The position numbers and the translations under genes are program-made. The notes under the pieces were generated by a model. The model was not told where the DNA came from. It searched no databases and saw nothing but the letters and a program-made list of their open reading frames with translations. From assembly GCF_016741815.1 (NCBI RefSeq), contig NZ_JAERRJ010000001.1, positions 434,001-498,000 of the forward strand: 64,000 bases of DNA. The letters run 5' to 3'. The stretch is from Nocardia acididurans. Its GTDB lineage: Bacteria > Actinomycetota > Actinomycetes > Mycobacteriales > Mycobacteriaceae. Below are positions 17,047 through 27,060 of this stretch, one piece after another (positions within the stretch are counted from its first letter, which is position 1; the number at the start of each line of letters is the position of its first letter).

Positions 17047-17634
17047 GTGTCCCAGTCCAAGGACAAGCGGTCGACGGCTGCCGTGCGCATCGACGACCTC
17101 GAGCGGACGCTCACGGCACGACGACTACAGCACGCGGTCGGTGAGGGCCGGCTGGACCTCATGGAACTGGATCGGCGGCTGGGCGCGGTCTACGCGGCCC
17201 GCACCAGCGCCGAATTGTCCGCCGTCACAGCCGATCTGCCCGATCACACCGCCACCGAAAGCCTGGAACTGCGCGTGGGGAGCGGTACCAAGCGGGTCGA
17301 CGGGCAGTGGGAGGTGCCGGAGAAGGTCACGGCCGAATGCGGTTCCGGCACCATTCACATCGACTTCAACAATGCCTACTGCGCGCGACGGCAACTCACC
17401 ATCACCGCGGACGTCGGGTCCGGCGCGCTGGTGCTGATCGTGCCGCGCGGGTGGCGGGTCGACCTCGACCGGGTCAAGTGCGGCAGCGGCAGCGTGGTGA
17501 ATCGCGTACGGCTGCCGCATTTTCCGGGCGCACCGGTGCTGCGGGTCGAGGGCCGGGTGAAGTCCGGGGTGGTCAAGGCGCGGTACCGGTACCGGTCGCC
17601 GTGGGCCTGGCTGCGCCGGTCGCATTCCCGCTGA
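17047..17634 (+). CDS. DUF1707 domain protein
   Basis: 195 residues from GTG 17047, with GGGGAGGAG 6 bases upstream. Residues ~14-60 (RIDDLERTLTARRLQHAVGE, ending in YAARTSAEL) are the DUF1707/SHOCT-like module, a short helical domain at the N-terminus of many actinobacterial proteins. The rest is a beta-rich domain with repeated Gly-Ser turns (VGSGTKRVDG, ECGSGTIHIDF, DVGSGALVLIVPRGW, KCGSGSVVNRV), which looks like a right-handed beta-helix or DUF4097-like fold. No signal peptide or membrane helix is seen. Function unknown. It precedes the polymerase gene by 40 bp on the same strand, but nothing links the functions. Confidence 0.75.
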   Translation: MSQSKDKRSTAAVRIDDLERTLTARRLQHAVGEGRLDLMELDRRLGAVYAARTSAELSAVTADLPDHTATESLELRVGSGTKRVDGQWEVPEKVTAECGSGTIHIDFNNAYCARRQLTITADVGSGALVLIVPRGWRVDLDRVKCGSGSVVNRVRLPHFPGAPVLRVEGRVKSGVVKARYRYRSPWAWLRRSHSR

Positions 17635-17674
17635 GATCCGACACCGAACACAGACCATGCGGTATGACTGAGGG

Positions 17675-18772
17675 GTGACGCGCTGGCTGCTGCACGTCGA
17701 CCTCGACCAATTCCAGGCCGCGGTCGAATTCCGGCGGCATCCCGAGCTGCGCGGACAGCCCGTCATCGTGGGCGGGAACGGCGACCCCACCGAACCCCGC
17801 AAGGTCGTGTCCTGCGCGTCGTATCCGGCGCGCGCCTTCGGCGTGCGCGCGGGCATGCCGCTGCGGACGGCCGCCCGCGTGTGTCCGGACGGAGTATTCC
17901 TCGCCCAGGACCTCGCCACCTACGCCGATGCGTCCGAGGAGATCATGGATCTGCTGCGCACCTTCCCCGGACGGGTCGAGGTGCTCGGCTTCGACGAGGC
18001 CTTCCTGGCGGTGGACACCGACGACCCCGAGCAGCTCGCACGCGAGATCCGTGGCGCCATCGCGGAATTGGATCTCACCTGCGCGGTCGGCATCGGAGAC
18101 AACAAGACCCGGGCCAAGCTGGCCACCGGCTTCGCCAAAGCCGTGGGCAAGAGTGGCGACGCCGCGGAACAGGATGACGGCGGCACCGGAATCTTCCGGC
18201 TCACCCAGGACAACTGGACCGAACTCATGGCGCACCGGCCCACCTCGGCGTTATGGGGCGTCGGCGCGCGCATCGCGAAACGTATGAGCGCCTTGGGAAT
18301 CGAGACCATCGGCGACCTCGCCGCCGCCGACCGGGAGGTACTGGCGGCCGAATTCGGCCCCAATACCGGCCCCTACCTGTGGGTACTCGGGCACGGCGCG
18401 GGCGACACCGATATCTCCGAACCGCGAGAACCGGTGGGGCACAGCCGCTCCGAGACCTTTCCGGCCGACCTCACCGAACGCGCCGACCTCGACGCCGCCA
18501 TCGTCCGGCTCGCCACCCAGGTCGCCGAGGAGACCTTCGCCGACGGGCGCAGCATCGGGCGGGTCGGGGTCACCGTGCGCACCAAGAGCTTCTTCACCCG
18601 CACCAAACAGAGGAAACTGCCCGCGCCCACCACGGATGTGGACGAGATCGTGCAGACCGCGCTGACCGTGCTGCACGCTTTCGACCTCGACCGGCCCATC
18701 CGGCTGCTCGGGGTCCGGGTGGAATTTGGCACAGTGGGGCGAGACATCGCAACGGAAGGCACTCGCGGATGA
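17675..18772 (+). CDS. dinB2: Y-family DNA polymerase, DinB2 type, with Gln at the steric-gate position
   Basis: 365 residues from GTG 17675 with a purine-rich TGAGGG just upstream. Catalytic Asp9 lies in HVDLDQFQAAVE and the second acidic pair in VLGFDEAFLAV. RKVVSCASYPARAFGV and GIGDNKTRAKLATGFAK are Y-family finger and palm signatures; the little-finger domain follows, without a beta-clamp-binding QL(S/D)LF tail. The sequence pattern is that of mycobacterial DinB2. There the sugar-selecting aromatic residue is Leu14, and the enzyme readily inserts ribonucleotides; here residue 14 is Gln. The protein probably does error-prone, possibly ribonucleotide-tolerant synthesis. The stop overlaps the next start (ATGA), coupling it to a crotonase. 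No LexA box is visible upstream. Confidence 0.85.
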   Translation: MTRWLLHVDLDQFQAAVEFRRHPELRGQPVIVGGNGDPTEPRKVVSCASYPARAFGVRAGMPLRTAARVCPDGVFLAQDLATYADASEEIMDLLRTFPGRVEVLGFDEAFLAVDTDDPEQLAREIRGAIAELDLTCAVGIGDNKTRAKLATGFAKAVGKSGDAAEQDDGGTGIFRLTQDNWTELMAHRPTSALWGVGARIAKRMSALGIETIGDLAAADREVLAAEFGPNTGPYLWVLGHGAGDTDISEPREPVGHSRSETFPADLTERADLDAAIVRLATQVAEETFADGRSIGRVGVTVRTKSFFTRTKQRKLPAPTTDVDEIVQTALTVLHAFDLDRPIRLLGVRVEFGTVGRDIATEGTRG

Positions 18773-19551
18773 GCGACTACGAGAACATCCTGTTCGAGCA
18801 CGACGGGCCCATCGCCCGCATCACCCTGAACCGGCCCACCGCCGCGAACGGCATCGACCAGGCGCTGGCCGACGAACTGGCGCGCGCCGCCGCGTACTGC
18901 TCCGAGGATCCGGCGATCAAGGTGGTCGTGCTGACCGGGGCCGGGCGGTTCTTCTCCGCGGGCGGCGACGTGCGCGCCATGGCCGAGAGCCCCGACACCG
19001 GCGAGTTCATCGAGAAGCTGGCGAGCACCCTGCACCACGCCGTGTCCTCGCTGGCGCGGATGGACGCCCTGCTCATCGTGGGCGTGAACGGCACCGCCGC
19101 CGGGGCCGGATTCAGCCTCGCGGTGGCCGGTGACCTGGTGGTCGCGGCCGAATCCGCCTCCTTCACCATGGCCTACACCAAGGTCGGCCTGAACCCCGAC
19201 GGCGGCGCGTCCTACTACCTGCCGCGGCTCATCGGCCTGCGCAAGACGCAGGACCTCATGCTCACCAACCGCGTGCTCACCGCCGCCGAGGCCCTCGACT
19301 GGGGACTGCTGCACCGCGTCGTGCCGGACGCGGACCTCGCCGCCACCGTGGACGGCCTGGCCCAGCAGTTCGCCGCCGGGCCGAAACTGTCCAACGCCCA
19401 TGTGAAGAAGCTGCTCCTGGTGTCCTCCCAGCACACCCTGGAGGAGCAGCTCAACACCGAGGCCACCTTCATCACCGGCTGCGCGAAATCCGCCGACGGG
19501 CAGGAGGGCATTGCCGCGTTCGTGGGCAAGCGGGCCCCGAAGTTCGCCTGA
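18769..19551 (+). CDS. Enoyl-CoA hydratase/isomerase family (crotonase) protein
   Basis: 260 residues, starting with ATGA overlapping the polymerase stop. The crotonase fold is shown by the CoA-binding oxyanion loop FFSAGGDVRAMAES (~residues 64-77), NGTAAGAGFSLAVAGDLVVA (~104-123) and LNPDGGASYYLPRLIG (~143-158). In true hydratases two Glu residues sit in the latter two motifs; here the first position is Ala (GTAAGAG) and the second is Asp (NPDGG), the pattern of PaaG-type isomerases and other non-hydratase members. I therefore expect delta-3/delta-2 isomerase or related chemistry on an acyl-CoA rather than simple hydration. The overlap with a DNA polymerase gene is probably an accident of gene packing. 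Confidence 0.82.
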   Translation: MSDYENILFEHDGPIARITLNRPTAANGIDQALADELARAAAYCSEDPAIKVVVLTGAGRFFSAGGDVRAMAESPDTGEFIEKLASTLHHAVSSLARMDALLIVGVNGTAAGAGFSLAVAGDLVVAAESASFTMAYTKVGLNPDGGASYYLPRLIGLRKTQDLMLTNRVLTAAEALDWGLLHRVVPDADLAATVDGLAQQFAAGPKLSNAHVKKLLLVSSQHTLEEQLNTEATFITGCAKSADGQEGIAAFVGKRAPKFA

Positions 19552-19562
19552 GCGAACGGGTT

Positions 19563-20381
19563 TCAGCCCTTCACGAACTCCAGGATATCGGCGTTCACCT
19601 GGGCCGCATGACTGAGGTAGAGGCCGTGCCCGGCGTCCGGGTACTCCTTGTAGACGGCATGCGGCACCAGTGTGATCAGCTGGCGGCTCGCGACATCGAT
19701 CGGGATCGACTGATCCGGGATGCCGTGCAGCAGCAGCACCGGAATCTTCAGCGCCGCGCAGTCGGCGCGGTGATCGGTGGTGAACAGCTCGCGCTGCAGC
19801 ACTCGGATCGCGTACGGGGAGGCCGACAGGCAGCGGCGCATCTCCAGATCGATGGCCGCCGGGGAGACGCCGGTGCCCAGATGCGTGGCGAAATAGCCCT
19901 GCGCGCGATCGGCGAACCACTTGGCGCTGTCGGTGTTCAGCTGCGCCAGTGAGGCTTCCAGCAGGTACAGCGGCACCCCGACCGGGTTGTCCTCGGTCTG
20001 GCACAGGAACGGAATCGCCGGGGCCAGCAGAGCGATCCTGGTGATCCGGTCCGAGCCGTGCCGGGTCAGGTAGCGGACCGCCTCGCCGCCGCCCGCCGAA
20101 TGCGCCACCAGCGTGACGTCCCGCAGATCCAGGTGATCCAGCAGGGCGGCCAGATCGTCGGCGCGGGTGTCGATGTCGTAGCCGGTGGACGGGCGATCCG
20201 AGCGGCCGTGCCCGCGGCGGTCCAGCAGGACGCAGCGGAAGCCCTGGTCCAGGAAGAAGGCCACCTGGTACTCCCACATATCGGCGTTCAGCGACCAGCC
20301 GGCCACGAACACCATCGGGGCTCCGGTGCCGTAGTCCTCGTAGGCGAGAGTGGTGCCGTCGTTCGTCCGGAAAGTACTCAT
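19563..20381 (-). CDS. Alpha/beta hydrolase, non-haem haloperoxidase/esterase type
   Basis: 272 residues. The nucleophile elbow is VAHSAGGGEAV, with Ser near residue 95 in the (A/G)-x-S-x-G-G-G-E setting typical of the cofactor-free perhydrolase or chloroperoxidase-F group. The acid is in HGIPDQSIPI and the His in DAGHGLYLS. The oxyanion strand reads MVFVAGWSLNADMWEYQ, and the DRRGHGRSDRP loop is standard. Such enzymes hydrolyse esters or form peracids; natural substrates are usually unknown. No signal peptide, so cytoplasmic. It converges with the crotonase gene (11-bp gap) and diverges from the AcuI-like reductase, sharing a 140-bp promoter region. Confidence 0.85.
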   Translation of the reverse strand: MSTFRTNDGTTLAYEDYGTGAPMVFVAGWSLNADMWEYQVAFFLDQGFRCVLLDRRGHGRSDRPSTGYDIDTRADDLAALLDHLDLRDVTLVAHSAGGGEAVRYLTRHGSDRITRIALLAPAIPFLCQTEDNPVGVPLYLLEASLAQLNTDSAKWFADRAQGYFATHLGTGVSPAAIDLEMRRCLSASPYAIRVLQRELFTTDHRADCAALKIPVLLLHGIPDQSIPIDVASRQLITLVPHAVYKEYPDAGHGLYLSHAAQVNADILEFVKG

Positions 20382-20521
20382 ATCCGCTGCGCTCCTTCGC
20401 TTTTCGCTGCTGGAAACAACCTTCGCAGCGGAGGTGAAAGAAAGCGATTACGCGTGAGGTAATGCCTCGGCGCACCGGCGAAGACGACCCTGACCAGCGA
20501 TGCGAGACCTATGCTCGGTCC

Positions 20522-21514
20522 ATGGAGTTCCAGGCGATGGTGGCACACGAAACCGACAACGGGATCACACTCGTCCGCGAGACGGTCGGCGACGACTTCC
20601 TCGGCCCCGGCAATGTGACGATCAAGGTTCACTTCTCGAGCGCCAACTACAAGGACGGCCTCGCCATCACCCCGCGCGGCGGCGTGGTGCGCGAATACCC
20701 GATCATCCCCGGCATCGACCTCACCGGCGAGGTGGTGAGCTCCGAGGACCCCGGCTTCGCACCCGGTGACCTGGTCGTCGCGCACGGCTACGACATCGGC
20801 GTCGCGCACCACGGCGGATTCACCGAATACGCCAGGGTCCCAGGGGAATGGGTGGTGAAACTCGACGGGCTGACCCCGCGCGAGGCGGCCGCGCTCGGCA
20901 CCGCCGGATTCACCGCGGCCATGAGCGTGCAGGCCCTGCTCGACCACGAGGTCACCCCCGGCGACGGGCCGGTGCTGGTCACCGGAGCGACCGGCGGCGT
21001 CGGCACCGTCGCCGTGGACATCCTCGCCGGACTCGGCTTCGAGGTGGTCGCCTCCACCGGCAAGATCGGCGCGACCGAACTCCTGGAGACCCTCGGCGCG
21101 AAAACGGTCATCGGGCGGCTGCCCGGCGAAGGCGAGAAACCGCGCGCGCTCGGCAAGGCGCAGTGGGCGGCGGCCGTCGACAGCGTGGGCGGCGAATCGC
21201 TCGCGCACATTCTGTCCACCGTGAAATACGGCGGCGCGGTGGCGGTTTCCGGGCTCACCGGCGGAACCACGGTGCCCACCACCGTCATGCCGTTCATCCT
21301 GCGCGGCGTCTCGCTGCTCGGCATCGACTCGGCGCACTTCCCCATCGCGCGGCGTCGCGACCTGTGGGCGCGGCTCGCCAAAGACCTGAAACCACAGCAT
21401 CTTTCGCTGCTGGAGAACTACGCGCCGATCACCGAGGCGGAAGCGGTGCTGCGGTCGATCCTGGAGGGCACGCACTCCGGGCGCACCGTGCTGGGTGTCG
21501 CGGGCGAGTTCTAG
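20522..21514 (+). CDS. NADPH-dependent acrylyl-CoA reductase/quinone oxidoreductase (AcuI/YhdH family)
   Basis: 330 residues from ATG 20522; the frame runs 20 codons further upstream without family similarity. The protein is a zinc-free medium-chain reductase: N-terminal GroES-like domain with FSSANYKDGLAITPRGGVVR and IPGIDLTGEVVSSEDPGF, then a Rossmann domain with VLVTGATGGVGTVAVDILA and the ASTGKIGATELLETLGAKTV stretch seen in AcuI/YhdH proteins. Characterised members reduce acryloyl-CoA to propionyl-CoA with NADPH, removing a toxic electrophile. The stop codon overlaps the stop of the convergent nuclease gene by four bases. Confidence 0.87.
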   Translation: MEFQAMVAHETDNGITLVRETVGDDFLGPGNVTIKVHFSSANYKDGLAITPRGGVVREYPIIPGIDLTGEVVSSEDPGFAPGDLVVAHGYDIGVAHHGGFTEYARVPGEWVVKLDGLTPREAAALGTAGFTAAMSVQALLDHEVTPGDGPVLVTGATGGVGTVAVDILAGLGFEVVASTGKIGATELLETLGAKTVIGRLPGEGEKPRALGKAQWAAAVDSVGGESLAHILSTVKYGGAVAVSGLTGGTTVPTTVMPFILRGVSLLGIDSAHFPIARRRDLWARLAKDLKPQHLSLLENYAPITEAEAVLRSILEGTHSGRTVLGVAGEF

Positions 21515-22218
21515 CCGACGACGGCGCGCACCAGGTTGTGGTCGGACAGGCCGGCCACATCCTCCACCACCACATTGCGCACGGCGATGGACCTGCCCAC
21601 CACGTGATCGATGTGCTGCGATTTGGTGGCGGCCGAGTCGCGCGGACGGGTGGGCAGAGCGTCCGGGGCGAAGCGGCCCACCGTGAAATTCGGGCCCAGT
21701 GCGGCGGCGACCGTGGCGCGGTCGGTGTTGAAGTCGCCGAGCAGCACCGCCTGCCTGCGGTATTCGCTCAGACCCGAGAGCTGCATGAACTGTTCCCCGC
21801 GGCGGCCGTCGCCGCTCACATGGGTGGCGATGACCGCGATGCCGTCCACATCGACGACGAGCGCGCCGTTGCCGTTGTCGTTGTGGAACGCGCCGCCGGT
21901 CACCTCGCGGGCGGGGCCGTCGATGATCAGGACGAGCAGTTCGGTGCGGTCCTTCAGGGTGGGCGGCAGCACCCGGGGCGCGGGGATGCGCGGGTAACCG
22001 ACCATATGGAAGGTCTTGCCGGGCAGGGCGTCCCGCAGGCTGATCAGCTGATCGCCGCTGACCTCCTGCAGGGCGATCACCCGCTCGGTGCGCTGGCTGA
22101 TTGCTGCGGTGATGGCCGCGATGCGCTTCGACTCGTCGGGCCAGTGCGTGATGATCTCACTGGACCATTTCTCGGCATGTACTCTGTGCAGAACATTCCA
22201 GGTGGCGACGGTGATCAC
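21511..22218 (-). CDS. Endonuclease/exonuclease/phosphatase (EEP) family protein
   Basis: 235 residues from GTG 22218, chosen because AGGGTGG lies 5 bases upstream; the frame is open to 22275, but those codons fall inside a hairpin. EEP signatures appear in order: TVATWNVLHR (metal-binding Asn), VIALQEVSG (metal-binding Glu), HNDNGNGALVVDVDG, the active-site GDFNTDRA, and SQHIDHVVG and SDHNLVRAV (Asp-His pair). Members are Mg-dependent nucleases, sphingomyelinases or phosphatases; no signal peptide is seen, so a cytoplasmic nucleic-acid or phosphoester target is likely. It lies downstream of lon on the same strand, separated by a strong hairpin. Confidence 0.82.
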   Translation of the reverse strand: MITVATWNVLHRVHAEKWSSEIITHWPDESKRIAAITAAISQRTERVIALQEVSGDQLISLRDALPGKTFHMVGYPRIPAPRVLPPTLKDRTELLVLIIDGPAREVTGGAFHNDNGNGALVVDVDGIAVIATHVSGDGRRGEQFMQLSGLSEYRRQAVLLGDFNTDRATVAAALGPNFTVGRFAPDALPTRPRDSAATKSQHIDHVVGRSIAVRNVVVEDVAGLSDHNLVRAVVG

Positions 22219-22243
22219 GATAGCCACCCTACGAGATACGCAG

Positions 22244-22284
22244 GGACCGTGCATGTTTCGTTTCATGTGAAACATGCACGGTCC
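22244..22284. repeat. 16-bp inverted repeat with parS-like loop, between lon and the EEP gene
   Basis: Arms at 22244-22259 and 22269-22284 are perfectly complementary (16 bp) around a 9-base loop. It lies 33 bases after the lon stop and before the next start on the minus strand, so a lon terminator is the plain reading, although no U-tract follows. The centre (22260-22273) reads GTTTCATGTGAAAC, one base from the conserved ParB-binding core GTTTCACGTGAAAC. Confidence 0.75.
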
Positions 22285-22316
22285 GTTCGCTGTTCAGTTG
22301 CTGACCACCTCTGAGA

Positions 22317-24716
<2,400 letters not shown>

Positions 24717-24733
24717 TCTTCGACCCCTTCCAA

Positions 24734-24756
24734 GGTTGAGCTTTCCCCACTCAACC
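24734..24756 (-). promoter_or_regulatory. HAIR-like operator (HspR) upstream of lon
   Basis: Arms GGTTGAG and CTCAACC form a perfect inverted repeat 17 bases upstream of the lon start. The inner part, TTGAG-N9-CTCAA, matches the HspR-associated inverted repeat CTTGAGT-N7-ACTCAAG at both TTGAG and CTCAA and at the A before CTCAA, with changes at the outermost bases and one inner base. HspR regulation of lon is known in Streptomyces; here it is predicted from position and pattern. Confidence 0.65.
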
Positions 24757-24850
24757 CTCGACCCGTTGATCTCATTCCGCGACCCCGTTCGCCGGGGGCG
24801 AACATACGATGGCGCGGGGAAAAGGCTGTGCCGAATACCGTGAGGAGTCG

Positions 24851-25858
24851 ATGGACATGCTGGCTGCGCGACTGCATCTGGGGACGGAACGACGACTGGA
24901 ACTGGATGAGGTGCCGGTGCCGGAGCCGGGGGACGGGTATGTGCTGGTGAAGGTGGAGGCGGCGGGGGTTTGCCTGTCGGATGTGCATTTGATCGATGGG
25001 ACGTTGACGCCGCGGTACCTGAAGGGGGATGTGGTGACGCTGGGGCATGAGGTGGCGGGGACCATCGAGGCGCTCGGGGCGGGGGTTACCGGGTGGCAGG
25101 TGGGGGATCGGGTGGTGTTGCAGGCGGGGGAGACCACGGGCGGGGCGGTGCTGACGCGGGGGGTGGATTACGACGGGGGGTGGGCGGAGTACACGTTGGC
25201 CCGGGTGGACACGCTGGTGCCGATTCCGGATGATCTGCCGTTCGAGCAGGCGTGCTTCATTCCGGATGCGGTGTCCACCCCCTGGGCTGCCATTACGGCT
25301 ACCGGGCAGGTGAAAGCTGGTGAGGCTGTGGGCGTTTGGGGGGTCGGCGGGCTCGGGGCGCACGGGGTGCAGTTGCTGCGGATGGTGGGGGCCGCGCCGA
25401 TCATCGCCGTCGATCCACTGCCCGCGGCGCGGGAGCGGGCGTTGGAGTTCGGGGCGGATCTGGCGTTCGATCCGGCCGAGCCGGATCTGCGGAAGAAGAT
25501 TTTCAAGGCCACGGGTGGCGGGTTGGCCGCCGCGTTCGATTTCGCGGGGGTGGCCGCTGTGCGGGAACAGGCCATCGTGTGTCTCGCGCCGGAAGGGCGG
25601 TTGGTGTTGGTGGGGCTCACGGACAAGCCGATCACCATTACCGGGGGGACCTCGTTCAGTTACTTCCAGCAGCAGTTGCGGGGGCACTACGGGTCGCAGC
25701 CGGAGGATGTGACGCAGCTGGTGAAGTTGCAGGGGCTGCATCGGGTGGAGTTCTCGCGGTCGGTCAGCGCGGTGATGCCGTTGGCCGACGCGGCGAAGGC
25801 GGTGCATGCGCTGGATGCCAAGGAGGGCAATCCGATTCGGATCGTCCTGAAGCCTTGA
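24851..25858 (+). CDS. Zinc-type alcohol dehydrogenase family protein lacking the structural-zinc lobe
   Basis: 335 residues from ATG 24851; ATG 24857 gives better spacing to GAGGAG and is an alternative. Catalytic-zinc ligands are in AAGVCLSDVHLIDG (Cys) and TLGHEVAGTIE (His, Glu). The NAD(P)-binding motif is GVWGVGGLGAHGVQLLRM. The usual four-Cys structural-zinc lobe is replaced by a loop without Cys (GETTGGAVLTRGVDYDGG), and the third catalytic-zinc ligand position carries Asp (FIPDAVSTPW), as in some polyol and threonine-type relatives. It should oxidise an alcohol or reduce an aldehyde/ketone; substrate unknown. G-rich codon choice (GGG) is marked here compared with neighbours. It converges on the phosphatase gene with an 18-bp gap. 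Confidence 0.85.
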   Translation: MDMLAARLHLGTERRLELDEVPVPEPGDGYVLVKVEAAGVCLSDVHLIDGTLTPRYLKGDVVTLGHEVAGTIEALGAGVTGWQVGDRVVLQAGETTGGAVLTRGVDYDGGWAEYTLARVDTLVPIPDDLPFEQACFIPDAVSTPWAAITATGQVKAGEAVGVWGVGGLGAHGVQLLRMVGAAPIIAVDPLPAARERALEFGADLAFDPAEPDLRKKIFKATGGGLAAAFDFAGVAAVREQAIVCLAPEGRLVLVGLTDKPITITGGTSFSYFQQQLRGHYGSQPEDVTQLVKLQGLHRVEFSRSVSAVMPLADAAKAVHALDAKEGNPIRIVLKP

Positions 25859-25876
25859 GCAACCAGCGCAACGGGT

Positions 25877-26935
25877 TCAGGCCAGGCGGCGCTGGAAGAC
25901 GTTGACGGGCTGGGGGTTCGACGGGTCCACCGTGTAGACCCCCAGGTCGGCCGAGGACGCGGTCAGGTCCAGGACCATGAAGCCCAGGTCGGTGTAGGTC
26001 TGGTACTGGGCCGGATTGCGGTCGGGCACACCCTTGTTCGTGGTTTTGGCGGCCGCGCCGGAGATGATCTGGCGGGTGCCCTTGCAGTCGGTGGTGGGGT
26101 CCAGGACCTGGAGGTTGTGGTCGTGGCCGGACAGCAGGAACTGGCACTTGCCCAGCACGTGGACCTCCAGGAACTTCTTCACCTCACTGCCGTTGACGAG
26201 ATCCACCGGGATGCCGTCGTATTCGCCGGCGTTGCCGTGCGGGCCGTTGCTCAGGTAGGGGTGGTGGGTGAGGGCGATCTTCCACTTGGCGGGGGACTCG
26301 GCGATGGCACGGTCCAGCCACGCGGCCTGTTCGGTCATGAAAGTGCCGGTGGCGGACCAGTATTCGTTGAACAGGGGCGGCAGGTAGGCGGCGATCGGGT
26401 TCAGGTCGAGGACGAAGAACTCGACGAGGGGCTGCTCGTGCGGGATGCGGACGGAGTAGTAGCGCGACGGCATCCACCAGCGGGCGGAGCGGGCGTGGTA
26501 GGCCACCTCGTGGTCGCCGCGCAGCAGCCAGCCGCCGTCGCCGGGGAAGAGCGAGCTGTTGTCGTGGTTGCCCTGGACCATCACCCAGGGGAAGTCGAGG
26601 CCGTTGTTGGGGTCTTCGAACTTGGCCTTGAACTGGGCGTCGTCGTCGGCCCAGGGGCCGGACTCGTAGACGTTGTCGCCGAGGCCGACGGCGAGGGAGA
26701 AGGGGCGCTGGGCGTGCAGGGCGCGGGCCGCGTCGGCCACCGCCCACTGCGGGCGGGCGCCGGTGCCCGCATCGCCGGTCACCAGGATGCGCAGATCCGC
26801 GGTGTTCGGGAAGGGGAACTTCGGCACGGCCGGGGCGGGCGCGGGCTGCGCCCATGCGGGTCCGGCGGCGGCCAGGGTCGTGATGCTCGCGGCGGCTGCC
26901 GCACCTGCGAGAAAGCCACGGCGGTCGACGTTCAT
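25877..26935 (-). CDS. Tat-exported metallophosphoesterase (purple acid phosphatase-like)
   Basis: 352 residues from ATG 26935 with GAGGA 8 bases upstream; a longer frame to 27013 lacks support. The N-terminus VDRRGFLAG followed by a hydrophobic Ala-rich stretch and AWAQPAPAP is a twin-arginine signal peptide. All calcineurin-like metal motifs are present in order: ILVTGDAGTG, GLGDNVYESG, VMVQGNHDNSS, ALTHHPYLSNG and FLLSGHDHNLQ. The folded enzyme would be exported with its metals and hydrolyse phosphomonoesters outside the membrane, perhaps for phosphate scavenging. No Pho box was recognised upstream. Confidence 0.88.
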   Translation of the reverse strand: MNVDRRGFLAGAAAAASITTLAAAGPAWAQPAPAPAVPKFPFPNTADLRILVTGDAGTGARPQWAVADAARALHAQRPFSLAVGLGDNVYESGPWADDDAQFKAKFEDPNNGLDFPWVMVQGNHDNSSLFPGDGGWLLRGDHEVAYHARSARWWMPSRYYSVRIPHEQPLVEFFVLDLNPIAAYLPPLFNEYWSATGTFMTEQAAWLDRAIAESPAKWKIALTHHPYLSNGPHGNAGEYDGIPVDLVNGSEVKKFLEVHVLGKCQFLLSGHDHNLQVLDPTTDCKGTRQIISGAAAKTTNKGVPDRNPAQYQTYTDLGFMVLDLTASSADLGVYTVDPSNPQPVNVFQRRLA

Positions 26936-27060
26936 CGGGATGTCCTCACCCTTCCATGTTGGTCGGTTGACCAGTATTGCCGCTCGGGAGAAACCGCGCA
27001 CGATATGAGACATTAGGGTGCCTTATTTCTCACCATCGTTCGGCCTCAGGGGGACCAGCT

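Noticed and set aside
16411..17634. A long fused frame joining methyltransferase antiframe and the DUF1707 protein
   Set aside because: The upstream part overlaps the methyltransferase in another frame; the GTG at 17047 has an excellent Shine-Dalgarno and starts the DUF1707 domain.
17635..17674. A LexA/SOS box before the DinB2-type polymerase
   Set aside because: No sequence close to TCGAAC-N4-GTTCGA is present between the DUF1707 gene and the polymerase, nor in the 128 bp before the DUF1707 gene.
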